A stretch of 64,000 nucleotides of DNA, taken from NCBI GenBank assembly GCA_028671895.1, contig CM053794.1, positions 43,912,501 to 43,976,500 on the forward strand, read 5' to 3'. Both the position numbers and the translations under genes were made by a program. Positions 49,910-60,549 of this stretch are shown here, in pieces; within the stretch, counting starts at the first letter, position 1; the number at the start of each line of letters is the position of its first letter. The DNA is from Oenanthe sinensis (Eukaryota; Streptophyta; Magnoliopsida; Apiales; Apiaceae). Under the pieces are notes generated by a model. The model did not search any database. It was not told the origin of the DNA and saw only the letters and a list, made by a program, of their open reading frames with translations.

Positions 49910-51107
49910 ATGTCTGCCTGGTACATACCTGATGCAATCTTAGCAGAAATTCTCAAAAGACTTCCAGTAAAATCCCTCATACGTTGCAGGTGCGTTAAAA
50001 AATCATGGTATTTTATCTTATAAAAATTCCTTACTTCGTAAACCTTCACTAGAACTATAATCAGAAAATAAACACAGAGAATCCTGATAAATATCTGTTG
50101 TTCCGCTCGCTTGATTCATTATCATTATGTTTACGTTACGATGATGAGCAATGTGAACAACTTAAAGTTCATCCTGGCATAGAATGTTACAATTGGTTGG
50201 CAGCAGCATCTAGTCTCATATGTCTGTCGTCAATTGTCCAAGCAAGATTTTGGACCTATCCTATGGTAACATACATCTATCTATGGAATCCTTTTATTAA
50301 TAAATACAAAACTCTTCCTGTGCTAAATCTACCACGTATCAGCTGGCATGGCCAGATTTTAATTGGGCGGATTTATCTTTTGGATATGTGCCTTCGATTA
50401 GTGACTATCGGGTGGTAAATATTATTAATTATTATGCTAATTCAAATAGAATTCGATCATTCCTTGTTTGTGTTTATAGTCTTAAAACAAATTCTTGGAA
50501 AATAAAAACTATTTAAGATAATTTTTTGGTGGACAATATTCCTGAGGTACCTGAGTTTGTTTCTATTAATGGTGTTTCATATTGGAGAGCGGATAGGCAG
50601 GCTGTAAGAACACTTGTATCCTATGATACGATGAATGATGTACTGCAAAATATTTCATTACCTCCAATGGGTTGGGAAAGTTGTTTGCATCAATTTGGTC
50701 AATCCACTTGCTTATTTTATTGGGGGACGTCATTCAAATGTTTTTTCCATGTGGATATTAAAAAACAAGACTCGATGACTGATTTCTTTTGGGAGAAGAA
50801 GATTAGTGTTAATTTAGATAAAGATATTGGTGCTCGAGTCTTATTAGGTCTAAGGAACAACGGGGAACTAATATTTTCAAGACTATCTGATTTGGTTTCG
50901 TATAATGCCGAGCATAACAAGGTAAATGATTTTGTTAAGTCATGGAATTGGTGGCCCTGCAATGCGCATAAGGTGCTGGGATATGAGTTTAATCAGCCAC
51001 GGAGGTGCACGAATGCACTGAATAATGACCACGAATACCATCAAGCACAACCACTTTTCATTGTACAGCCATTGGCGGATGGTCTAGTTCTGTTGGATAT
51101 GGATTGA
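49910..51107 (+). pseudogene. F-box protein gene relic (F-box plus FBA-type domain)
   Basis: The start at 49910 gives an F-box: IPDAILAEILKRLPVKSLIRCRCVKKSW. Shortly after it the frame hits TAA (about 50021). The next segment resumes at about 50080 with NPDKYLLFRSLDS and includes YLWNPFINKYKTLP, then shifts frame near 50350. A third block from about 50526 to the TGA at 51107 carries FBA-type sequence (SINGVSYWRADRQAVRTLVSYD, VLLGLRNNGELIFSRLSDLVSYN). At least one stop and two frame changes interrupt an intronless gene, so no full protein can be made from it as read. Plant F-box genes of this class expand and decay often. The C-terminal half is still long and open, so decay looks recent. Confidence 0.8.
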
Positions 51108-52057
51108 AATCATTGGCAGTATGCATGTCTTCCGCCCCATCACTAATACAAGTTATCAAATTTATGGGTGTCAACAATAACCTTATGATGCCAATGTCTA
51201 TTTTCTTATGTTCAAGGTACATTATTTACACAATTTGTCAGTGTGGAGTATCTTATTTTCGTAACTTGTTAAAGATTTATATGTTTGTTATGTATTATTT
51301 CTTAGCTTCAAATATTTCTTTTAAATCGATTTTTGTGATTTGCTTGCTAATATACGTTGAATCTTGTCTATATCCTATATATGTTGTAATTTTATTTTTT
51401 GAAACCATATATGTACTAAAAAAAATATTTTGTAGTATAATATATACAACAATGTTTTGCAAACAGTATATATATAGTAAATAAAAAAACGTTCGACATG
51501 TAACTTTACCTTTAAAATATAATTCAATTATAATTACAATATATCATTTATATTATAATCGTGATAAAAGCATTTTTTACTTGTAACTTTATATTGGAAG
51601 ACTAATATAATTACAATCAATTTATAAAATCAAGGTGCCGATTACATGACATCTTTTCAAAGATTACAATCAATTTACAAAATCAAGGTGCCGATTACAT
51701 AATATCTTTTGATTATTGCTATATTTAATGGTAATCAATCAGTCGTGATTACTTACCAATCAACTTATCAATTAGTTATATAAATTGATTTATATATTTA
51801 TATTAACTTGAGTTCTATCAACTTACCAATTAATTACATCAATTTATTTAAATAAATACTTACTTTCGAGTTTCTTCAAATAAGTAACACGTACTTGTTC
51901 ATTATGTTGCTATATTTATATTCAAGAGTTGTCACCAGGTCAACCATCATATATATATTACATAATTCAACACAAACTAGTGCCGTGCTATACCGTACGG
52001 TGTACCCTATCTCTATCACATTTTTTAGTCCAAACTTTAAGTATAAAATTCTGTCAA
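51108..52057. other. Spacer upstream of the GH17 gene
   Basis: AT-rich with no gene. A 34-base direct duplication containing AAAATCAAGGTGCCGATTACAT occurs at about 51614-51650 and 51662-51700. AATCAACTTATCAATTA-like repeats lie at 51760-51850. The last 150 bases should hold the GH17 promoter. Confidence 0.5.
51950..51960 (+). promoter_or_regulatory. Possible TATA box of the GH17 gene
   Basis: TATATATATTA lies 98 bases before the ATG, a usual distance for a short plant 5' leader. AT-rich surroundings make this weak evidence. Confidence 0.3.
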
Positions 52058-53338
52058 ATGTCGATCATTTTCCTTTCCCTGGTTTGCTTTTTCTTGTTTC
52101 AAACTGCATGCTCTGATATTGGTTCCATTGGAGTGAACTATGGTAGAATCGCTGATAATCTTCCTGATCCTTCGAGAGTGGTAGAGCTTCTCAAATCTAA
52201 TGGAATCACCCGTATTAAAATCTTTGACACTGATGCTTCTGTCCTCTCGGCTCTTGCTGGTTCAGGCATCAGTGTCACAGTAGCAATGCCTAATGAGCTC
52301 CTCGCTTCCGCGGCTGACCAATCATCCACTGATGCATGGCTCAAGTCCAACATAGTCCCCTTCTATCCGAATACCAATATTGAAGCCATTGCAGTGGGGA
52401 ATGAAGTATTTGTGGATCCACAAAACACTCCTTATCTCGTACCAGCCATGCATAACATGTATGTTTCCCTACAGAAACTTAACTTTGACATTAAAGTCTC
52501 GTCCCCTGTTGCTCTTAGTGCCCTCGAAAGTTCTTACCCCCCATCATCAGGATCATTTAAGTCCGAATTGATTGGACCTGTTATTTTACCCATGCTTACT
52601 TTTATTCGACAATCTGGTTCGTATTTTATGGTCAATTCTTACCCCTTCTTCGCTTATGAAGCCAACACTGACACAATCTCCTTAGACTACGCTCTGTTTC
52701 GCCCCAACAATGGTGTTACAGACTCCGGCAATGGGAATGTTTACAAGAGCCTTTTCGAAGCCCAACTTGATGCCGTCTTTGCAGCTCTTGATGCCTTGAA
52801 TTTTAATGACATTAAAGTTGTGGTTTCCGAGACTGGCTGGCCCTCTGCAGGAGGGGATAAGGAATTTGGCGCTGGAGCAGAAAATGCAGCATTGTATAAC
52901 GGGAATCTAGTGCGCAGAGTACTCGCAGGCGGTGGCACCCCCTTGAGGCCTAACCATAAACTCAACGTCTTTTTATTCGCATTGTTCAACGAAAATCAAA
53001 AGAATGGACCCGTCTCCGAAAGAAATTATGGACTTTTTTATCCAAACGAACTGAAAGTTTACGATATTCCTTTGTCATTGGATGCATTTCAGAAAGGAGG
53101 AGTACTTGGTGGTGGGATGTGTAATTTTGGTAAGTTTTGGTTACTCAACTCTAAAGTGTAAATAATTTTTAATTTTATACTGTATATATTAGTGTTTATT
53201 TATAAATTAATAATTTAAACTACTTTTTTTCCAGCTTTAGGCAGCTGCGACTATGGTGGAGCGACTCAGAACTCAGGGTCACTGTTAAAATACCTGATTG
53301 TCACCATGGTTGAATTTTTAACTTTGTTCTTGGTCTAG
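52058..53338 (+). CDS. Glucan endo-1,3-beta-glucosidase, GH17, GPI-anchored type
   Basis: This is a 391-residue enzyme that hydrolyses beta-1,3-glucan (callose), for example at plasmodesmata or in defence. Exons: 52058-53129 and 53235-53338. A signal peptide (MSIIFLSLVCFFLFQTACS) precedes the mature start IGVNYGRIADNLPDP. The proton donor is Glu116 in AVGNEVF and the nucleophile Glu258 in VVVSETGWPSAGG. Other GH17 marks are MVNSYPFFAYE, LFALFNENQK and NYGLFYP. No X8/CBM43 module follows. The second exon instead adds CDYGGATQNSG and a hydrophobic end (LLKYLIVTMVEFLTLFLV), which fits a GPI-anchor signal. If the intron were retained, translation would stop at TAA 53159-53161 and the anchor would be lost, giving a soluble form. 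ATG 52058 is the first in frame. Confidence 0.94.
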
Positions 53339-54641
53339 GCATATAGAATACCACTTATATAGATATTAGTTCAAGCAGGATATAGTTATGTAATGGTATC
53401 TAGATAGGCTTTTGTCTTAATTTGTTTTGTTTGCTGAGACTTGCATGTTTACAAAATTATGAGCTTATTTTTGTTTAGTTTTTTATTAATCATCTGTTCC
53501 TTCTTTATATTATGATGATGACGACAGTTGCATATTTCACTAGTTTTTCTTTTAAGGTAAACTGGCAAATTCACCATTTAATTAAGCTTTTATGATTGAT
53601 GATAGCTTAAAAAGAGTCCTTTTTAGCGGAGTTAAAATTTGTGATAGATTTTGAAGGATCTTGATACTCAAATGAAATTATTTATTTAAAATGTTATTTA
53701 AATTTTAAATTATACTTTAATTTTCTTCATTTTCTACAACAGCTAAAAATTTAAATGTTATATAGAAGAGAATTTCTGGTGAAATCAAGATTTTAGAAAA
53801 GCAGATGCTAAATTAATTTAAAAATGAACATTAATTGATTTTTTTTTGTAATTTTTTGTGTTATAATAAAAAATTCCTACTGAAACGGTGGTTAAAATAG
53901 TTTTAAAAAATAGAATATTCATAAAACGGATAAATCTATACTGGAACGGGAAGAATCAAATTTTTGAGTGATTTTCCGGAGATTAATCGGCATTATAATT
54001 TAAGTTCTAGAAAACTGTAAGATAAAATTTTAATTTTTAATTAATGTTAATAAATTTACTTCAAAAAAATAAAGTTTACAAGCCCTATCAATTGATTGAT
54101 TAAACACGACATGATACTGCAATTCTAGAAAGGCAATAACCCAAGTGGGGGATGATTAGAAAAGGGTTTGGGCCTAACCTTAACAAGAAAATCATTTTGA
54201 ATGATCACCTTCAGGTTGGGAGGATTAGAAATGGTCTTGGGCCTAAACTTAAGGAAACAAACATTTTTAGTTATCACCTTCTGATGGGGATGATTAGAAA
54301 AGGATTTGGGCCTAACCTTAACAAGAAGGCATTTTTAACTATCACCTTCAAATAGGCCTTCAAAAAGCCCAAAATAAAACTGAGCCTTTTTCTAGAAAAC
54401 AAACATACAACAAATAAACCCACATTTTTTGTTTCGTTGTTATCTTTGTATGAATTTTTGGATAAGCTGCCAAGAATTAAGCAACAGAGGAGGCCTTCTT
54501 CTTCTTCTTCTTCACTGTTCTCAAAAATTTATCTAACAGTAAGCTTGCTTTTTCATTTACTCTCTTAAACATTTTTAGCATAGGTGTTAACTTTCTTGCA
54601 TTATCTTTATAAATTATATATAGGTCTTGAGGGTTGAGTTA
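53339..54641. other. Spacer between GH17 and PPR genes
   Basis: The GH17 3' UTR is followed by AT-rich DNA without genes, then the 69-bp tandem repeat at 54151-54355. A presumed leader of the PPR gene follows, with a CTT trinucleotide run at 54495-54513. A likely 5'-UTR intron ends at AG 54622-54623. Confidence 0.5.
54151..54355. repeat. Three-copy tandem repeat with a unit of about 69 bp
   Basis: Units start at about 54151, 54220 and 54289 with GATGATTAGAAAAGG(G/A)TTTGGGCCTAACCTTAA; the middle copy is diverged. The spacing is close to 69 bases, so one frame stays open through all three units (MIRKGFGPNLNKK repeated). It lies about 300 bases upstream of the PPR start codon. Confidence 0.85.
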
Positions 54642-56488
54642 ATGGACTTAGGGGTGCCTATACAGCAAACCCATGAAGGGTTATGCTTATTTCATTCTGT
54701 GTATAAGGATAATAGTAGAAAGATTCATACGTTGAGGTTTAAAGATAGGGTTAGAATGTGTTCTAGTATTGGTGTAGTGAAAGTGTTTAATGGGGACAGG
54801 TCGTGTTCTCTTGTTCTTTCTGGGGGATGTGGTAATGGGTTTAGGAAAAAAAAGATTTTTCGGGAGAGAAGGCGAAATGGGGTGGCTGTGGTTGTGAGGT
54901 CTGAGAATTTTGGTTTGAATGGGCAGGTGACTAATTTTGATGTCAAGAATGGGGGTAGTTTGAGCAAGTATTGTTCTTCGCGTAATTTTGAAGAGTATGA
55001 GAGTAATAATGGTCTTCGTAGATTAGTTAAAAATGGGGAGTTAGAGGAAGGTTTTAGGCATCTGGAGGAAATGGTTTGTCGAGGTAATATTCCTGATATT
55101 ATTCCTTGTACAAGTTTGATTCGTGGGTTTTGTAGACTTCGGAAGACGAAAAAGGCTACTAGAGTTTTGGAAATTATTGAGGAGTCTGGTGCTGTTCCTG
55201 ATGTTATTACTTACAATGTGTTGATTAGTGGGTATTGTAAGCTGGGAGAGATTGATAATGCATTAGAGGTGTTGGATCGGATGAGTGTTGCTCCTGATGT
55301 TGTTACCTATAATACTATCTTGCGTAGTTTATGTGATCGTGGCAAACTTAATCAAGCTATGGAAGTTCTTGATAGGCAGTTGCAAAAGGAGTGTTATCCG
55401 GACGTCATTACGTACACAATTTTGATTGAAGCCACTTGTAAGGAAAGTGGGGTAGATCAAGCAATGAAACTGTTGGTTGAAATGAGTAATAAAGGTTGTA
55501 AACCGGATGTTGTTACTTATAATGTCCTTATCAATGGTATTTGCAAGGAAGGGAGGTTGGACGAAGCAATCAAATTTTTGGATAATATGTCATCATTGTA
55601 TGGGTGCCAGCCAAATGTAATCACCCATAATATAATTCTCCGTACCATGTGTAGCACTGGTAGGTGGATGGATGCTGAAAAGCTTTTGACCGAGATGCTT
55701 CGCAAAGGGTGCTCTCCTAGTGTTGTTACCTTTAACATATTAATTAATTTCTTATGTAGGAAAGGATTATTGGGTCGAGCGATTGATATTTTGGAGAAGA
55801 TGCCTAAGCATGGATGTACTCCGAATTCATTGAGTTACAATCCGTTGCTTCATGGATTTTGTAAAGAAAAGAAAATGGACAGGGCAATCGAATATCTAGA
55901 GGTTATGGTGTCTAGAGGGTGTTACCCTGATATTGTGACATATAATACGCTGCTCACTGCTTTATGCAAAGATGGAAAAGTTGGTATAGCGGTCGAGATA
56001 CTTAATCAGCTAAGTAGCAAAGGTTGCTCGCCTGTTTTGATCACTTACAATACAGTGATTGATGGCCTTGCAAAAATAGGAAAAACAGAGTCTGCATAGA
56101 ACTGTTGGATGAAATGCGAGGAAAGGGTCTCCAACCTGATATAATTACCTATTCATCACTTGTAGGAGGGCTTAGCAGGGAAGGTAAAACTGAGGCGGCA
56201 ATTAATTTCTTTCATGACTTGGAAGGACTTGGTGTTAGGCCTAATGCTATAACCTACAACACTGTCATGATGGGGCTTTGTAAAGCTCGTAGAACTGATC
56301 GTGCCATTGACTTCTTGATTAATATGGTAGCGAAGGGATGTAAACCTACTGAAGTTACTTACAATATTCTCATTGAAGGTTTAGCTTACGAAGGTCTTGC
56401 AAAGGAAGCCTTGGAGATTCTGAATGAGTTGTGCTCCAGGGGAGCTGTCAAGAGAAGTTCTGCACAACAGATGGTGGCCAAGATGTAG
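54642..56488 (+). CDS. P-type pentatricopeptide repeat protein, with one frameshift
   Basis: This is an intronless organelle RNA-binding protein gene resembling Arabidopsis At1g09900 (from memory, about 600 residues). Start ATG 54642. A poorly conserved N terminus is followed by LRRLVKNGELEEGFRHLEEM and a long run of 35-residue PPR motifs, such as PDVITYNVLISGYCKLGEI, PDVVTYNTILRSLCDRGKL and PNVITHNIILRTMCSTGRW. The frame ends at TAG 56097-56099 right after GLAKIGKTESA. The homologous sequence continues in another frame from 56098 (ELLDEMRGKGLQPDIITYSS) to TAG 56486-56488. One base appears to be missing at about 56095. As read, the protein is cut to 485 residues and loses roughly the last 130. 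There is no E/DYW tail. Either a real recent null allele or a sequence error is possible; the rest is undamaged. Confidence 0.9.
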
Positions 56489-57127
56489 GTTTTCAAATAG
56501 TTTGTAATGTTATTTTTTTTTAATGTACTTCATTTTGCAATGATTATACCTTTTACTTTTCAAGGCCTCTTGTTTTACAACAAGCTAATGCTTGTCTTGC
56601 AGCAATAAGCAGAGTCCAAAACCTATTCTGTTGAAGATCCCAATTTATACTGTTTTTTGTGCTTCCTGCACTAGCAATGCATTTTGTGCTTAATTTCAGT
56701 ATTTAGTCGAGATACATTGGTCTGCTAAACTGTTAATACACATATATTTTTTGACTATCATGGCATTTGGCTGTTTTAGTTAAAGCTGATTCCAGCAGAT
56801 TGTTTATAAATTTAACCCTGTATTTACTATAAAATTAGCTTGAACTGTACATTACTCGACTTGCAATTTTTGAGTTGCTGAGTTTGAAATTTTGAATAGA
56901 TAGGCCTGTAAGTAGTGATCTTGCATTGGCTATAATATTGTCTGGAAAATATAATAGTGCTGCATCCTTAATTCATATAGGTATATAATAGAATTTGAAA
57001 CAGAACAAGTTCTCGCAGTGTCACACACTTTGCACCTAATAGTGCTGCATCCTTAATTAATATAAGGAGTACATATAAACAAAATGACCAAGTCTCACCA
57101 AATCTTGCATAAAAATGACAACCAAAT
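56489..57127. other. Convergent spacer between PPR and OPT genes
   Basis: The region holds 3' UTR sequence of both genes. The phrase AATAGTGCTGCATCCTTAATT occurs twice (about 56951 and 57037), a short direct repeat. No gene is seen. Confidence 0.5.
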
Positions 57128-60100
57128 TCAAGAATATAATGGACATCCATCAACTGCTATACCCTTTGCAGTTGGACATGCAGCCAGATCACAATGCTCG
57201 CCATTAGATCCCCACCATGATATGCTTATGTTTTCCATGCTCAAAGAGAAGTACAAAAGCACCCCCATGAATGCTAATCCTGCGTCTAATGCTGCAGAAA
57301 GAACATAATTGTACCTCGTCCACCATTGTTTCCTGTATCTGAAAACAAAGAAATTGAACACTATTCCCAGGAGAATCCAGCTGTTGAAGTTCAAGCTTGT
57401 TGCAGGAGGCATTATAGCTGTCGATCCAAATATTACAGGAAGGTTTATCAGTTTTATCCACTTCTGATTTGGAAAGGCTTTGTGTAGCAGCCATACTAAT
57501 ATAGGACCTAAACCACCTATTAGGAAGAACCAGTTAAGCTTAGAGTAATTTCCAAGTGGACCAAAGATCCGTATGGGACCCACTAGGCCCCAGATCACCG
57601 ATGCATCAAAGAAGACTCTGTCATTAGGGCACGTCCACGGACTGTTAGGCGAGAGTAGTTGATCCTGGCATATGTTGTTGATGGTATTTAAGAGCCACCA
57701 AGCGACACCAATGTTTATTGTTCCAGCTAGTACAGTTCCGATAAACTATTAATTGATAAAAATGAGTGTCATTAAACATAAAGTTAATTATGAATGAAAA
57801 AGAGGTTACAAAATTGGATTGGTTGTACAATGAAAAGGTGTGATACCTGAACTATGAACATCGATCTTGGTGGAATCTTCATGTAATGGCCTAATTTGAA
57901 ATCATTTAGAAAGGAGACAGCCTGTGTCATACTTATGTAACCAAAAGTTTTAAAGCACACATTCGCAATTGGTCTTCCAGGATAAATGATACCCATTATA
58001 TACTCTGTGATGATGTTTAGTCCTGGTGTCTACAAAAAATTTTTTAGTAAGAACATAAGAACAGTTCAAACAAAATACACAAAACAACAAAAGCATATAG
58101 AGTATCTCTCTTTTTACAAATAAAAACATATAGAAGTTAAACTGGTTGTTTCAGAATGGATTGTTGGTTCTTGAAATGGACCAAAGGCATCTTTGTTTAT
58201 ATTTAGCTGAGAAGATGCAAATTTACTAAAGGACTCTATTAGAACAGGGCACTAATGATTACTCACTTGATTTGTGGTAGCTGTTATGACACTAACAGGA
58301 AGAGTAAATATTGAAGCAAGGGCGGTAGCAAAGAGGAGTCCCCACCATGGCAATTGGACCTGATCGTTCATAAAAATGCAAAGGACGAGGGATAGAACAA
58401 TAGCCCCCACCAGCAAAATGTGAAACCACCAGTTTGGAATGTCCTTATACTTCTTCATTAGTTTTGTGTGTATATCTTGCCTTCCTTTATGTGCAGCTTT
58501 GAATTGGCTGATTATCTCGCTGTTAATACAGATTTATCACATACTTTCAGTATAATTTACGACACAAATATAGTACAATACATTATAAAAGACAGTTTTA
58601 GTATTACGTCAGCATCATAATTGACATGGGTATCAGTTGAATTACCTTCCATTAAATGCGGCCACATGAGATAGCGTAGAGATAACAGCAGCAAAACCAC
58701 ATCCGTAGGTAACAGCAAAGAAGGTGCTGAGATATATAGGTCCCTCATTCTGATATGCTGGTATATCTAGCTCAAAGTTTTTATTAACAATTGCACTAAC
58801 ATTATAAATCTGGCCCTGAGAGGTGTATAAATGTGAGGAGAAGAAGGGGAAAGTTTTGGCCTTGTACAAATTCAATCCCCAATATGATACCGGAGCTAAA
58901 ATATAGAGAATAATCACGTATCCCACCATTACATTGACAATGGCAAAAAAGGGAGTAATAAGAGGACTACTAAGATATGAGGCGATAACAGACCAATCTA
59001 CTGTGAAGGAGGCAATTCCTAGTCCTCGCATGCCTGATCCAACTTGTTGTGCTGTCACAGATTTTGGAAGGGCCAAACAGAGCAAGGAAATGTTGGACAA
59101 TGTGGGGAAGAGGTAACCTGGGAAGAGATACCAGGAGAAGCTACAAACTAGGGCAATAACAAAGAATTTGCCTCGGGACATTCGTTGATTATCTTTCTCA
59201 TGGAGGGCTCTGCACATAGTAATAAAACTTAGTATTTTTCAGTGTCTACTTTGACTACACTTTCTACGTTTCATTTTTCCTTGTTAGCATTAAGGTTGTA
59301 TCCACTTGGATGGAATAGAATGGGGAGAAAAAGAGTGAAAAATTTTACTTTGCTCATTTTTTTCACTATTTACTTATAAATTTCTCTCAGAGTAAATTTT
59401 GTTCCTAATTCTTTTAATTCCATTCCTTCCGTATTTCATTCTCTCTAAGTGGACACAACCTTTGCATGATAGATAAACAAATTAAGGCCAATATATTACA
59501 CAACAAATCACCTGTTTTTCGACTGTAAGAAGCAAGTAGAATTGCAAAGATATTACCTGAAAAGAGATACTTGAACCAGACTACTTGGCCACCACATGTG
59601 CGCTGGCTCCACCACATACTTCCTCAGAATCCCTGCCCAACCGTATCCTAGGACCTGCATTATTCCAATAACAAACAGAGGACATGTAAGTTCAGTTGAG
59701 AGTTTGCATTATCATTGTAAAACTCGTAAAAATATCTATTTCAACCTCAATATATAAATAAACTAGTATACAGAACTTTGTAATTTCTAGTTTCTCACAA
59801 CCACATATCCTTAAATTTCTAGCTTCTTTTTGCCGTGCGTTGGAGTACATAAAAGCACCCTATATAAGCAACCTTATAACCTGGTAGATATTTGGTACTA
59901 ATAAGAGGTCGAGAATCAAGATCTAGGTTAACCAGAGGCTCCATATATTAGTCCATTACTAGCTATACTACATATGTATACATCAACAATAAAGAAACAA
60001 ATTAAAAAACATAATTGAAGCCAGGTTAATTCGAATTATATATACCTGAGTAGTGATAACAAGAATCCAACTAGCCAGAAACGAGATTTGCCTACGATAA

Positions 60101-60549
60101 AAGGCCCGAACAATAGTAACAATCCCGACAGCATAAGCCGCTCCACCACCAAAGGAAGAACCAGCATTCGCAAATATCGATATCAGCACATGCTCCTTGG
60201 TATTAAACGGACCAGGATTCAACGAAAACTCCCTGGAACCAAACCCTGGAATCCTAAACCTAGTAGTAGGCAACACTCTAGCCATAAACTTACCTATAGG
60301 AAGAGTAGCAACTTGTACGGATATCATAGTAATAACTAACGGCTCGGTTCGATAATAGAAAAACGTATTTAAAAACGATAATAAACAGCATGAGACTAAT
60401 CCGAGGAACCACATGCGAAATGTCCAAACAGGGAGTGTTGGATCATCGGTGTTTGAGACAGTGAGACGAACTTGTTCAACCGGAGATACTTCGTCGTCGT
60501 TGTCTGTGTTTTTGTATGCATGTGAATCATCTATATCCAGCGCCGCCAT
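57128..60549 (-). CDS. Oligopeptide transporter, OPT family (plant OPT clade)
   Basis: This is a 739-residue multi-span membrane protein that carries small peptides, or in some members metal chelates, with protons across the plasma membrane. Exons in order: 60549-60046, 59654-59557, 59209-58646, 58519-58267, 58029-57847, 57745-57128. It has the OPT signatures SLNPGPFNTKEHV (NPG motif) and MKIPPRSMF (KIPPR motif). Other family blocks are DDPTLPVWTFRMWFLG, LGYGWAGILRKYVVEPAHMWWP, VSYWGLNLYKAKTFP, PWWGLLFATALA and SWILLGIVFNFFVFRYRKQWW. The length is normal for plant OPTs. The start MAALDIDD at 60549 is preferred; an in-frame ATG at 60627 would add 26 residues. The neighbourhood suggests Arabidopsis OPT2 (At1g09930) as counterpart, from memory. 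Intron 59210-59556 holds a MITE-like element. Confidence 0.95.
59292..59462. mobile_element. MITE-like element in an OPT intron
   Basis: AAGGTTGTATCCACTTGGATGG on the left mirrors the right end, whose reverse complement is AAGGTTGTGTCCACTTAGAGAG. It is a 171-bp inverted-repeat element with an AT-rich core and no coding capacity. The ends do not match Stowaway. I could not fix the target duplication. Confidence 0.6.

Noticed and set aside
51104..51484. Hydrophobic 126-codon frame after the F-box relic
   Set aside because: It is T-rich spacer translated into Phe/Ile/Tyr-rich sequence, with no family features.
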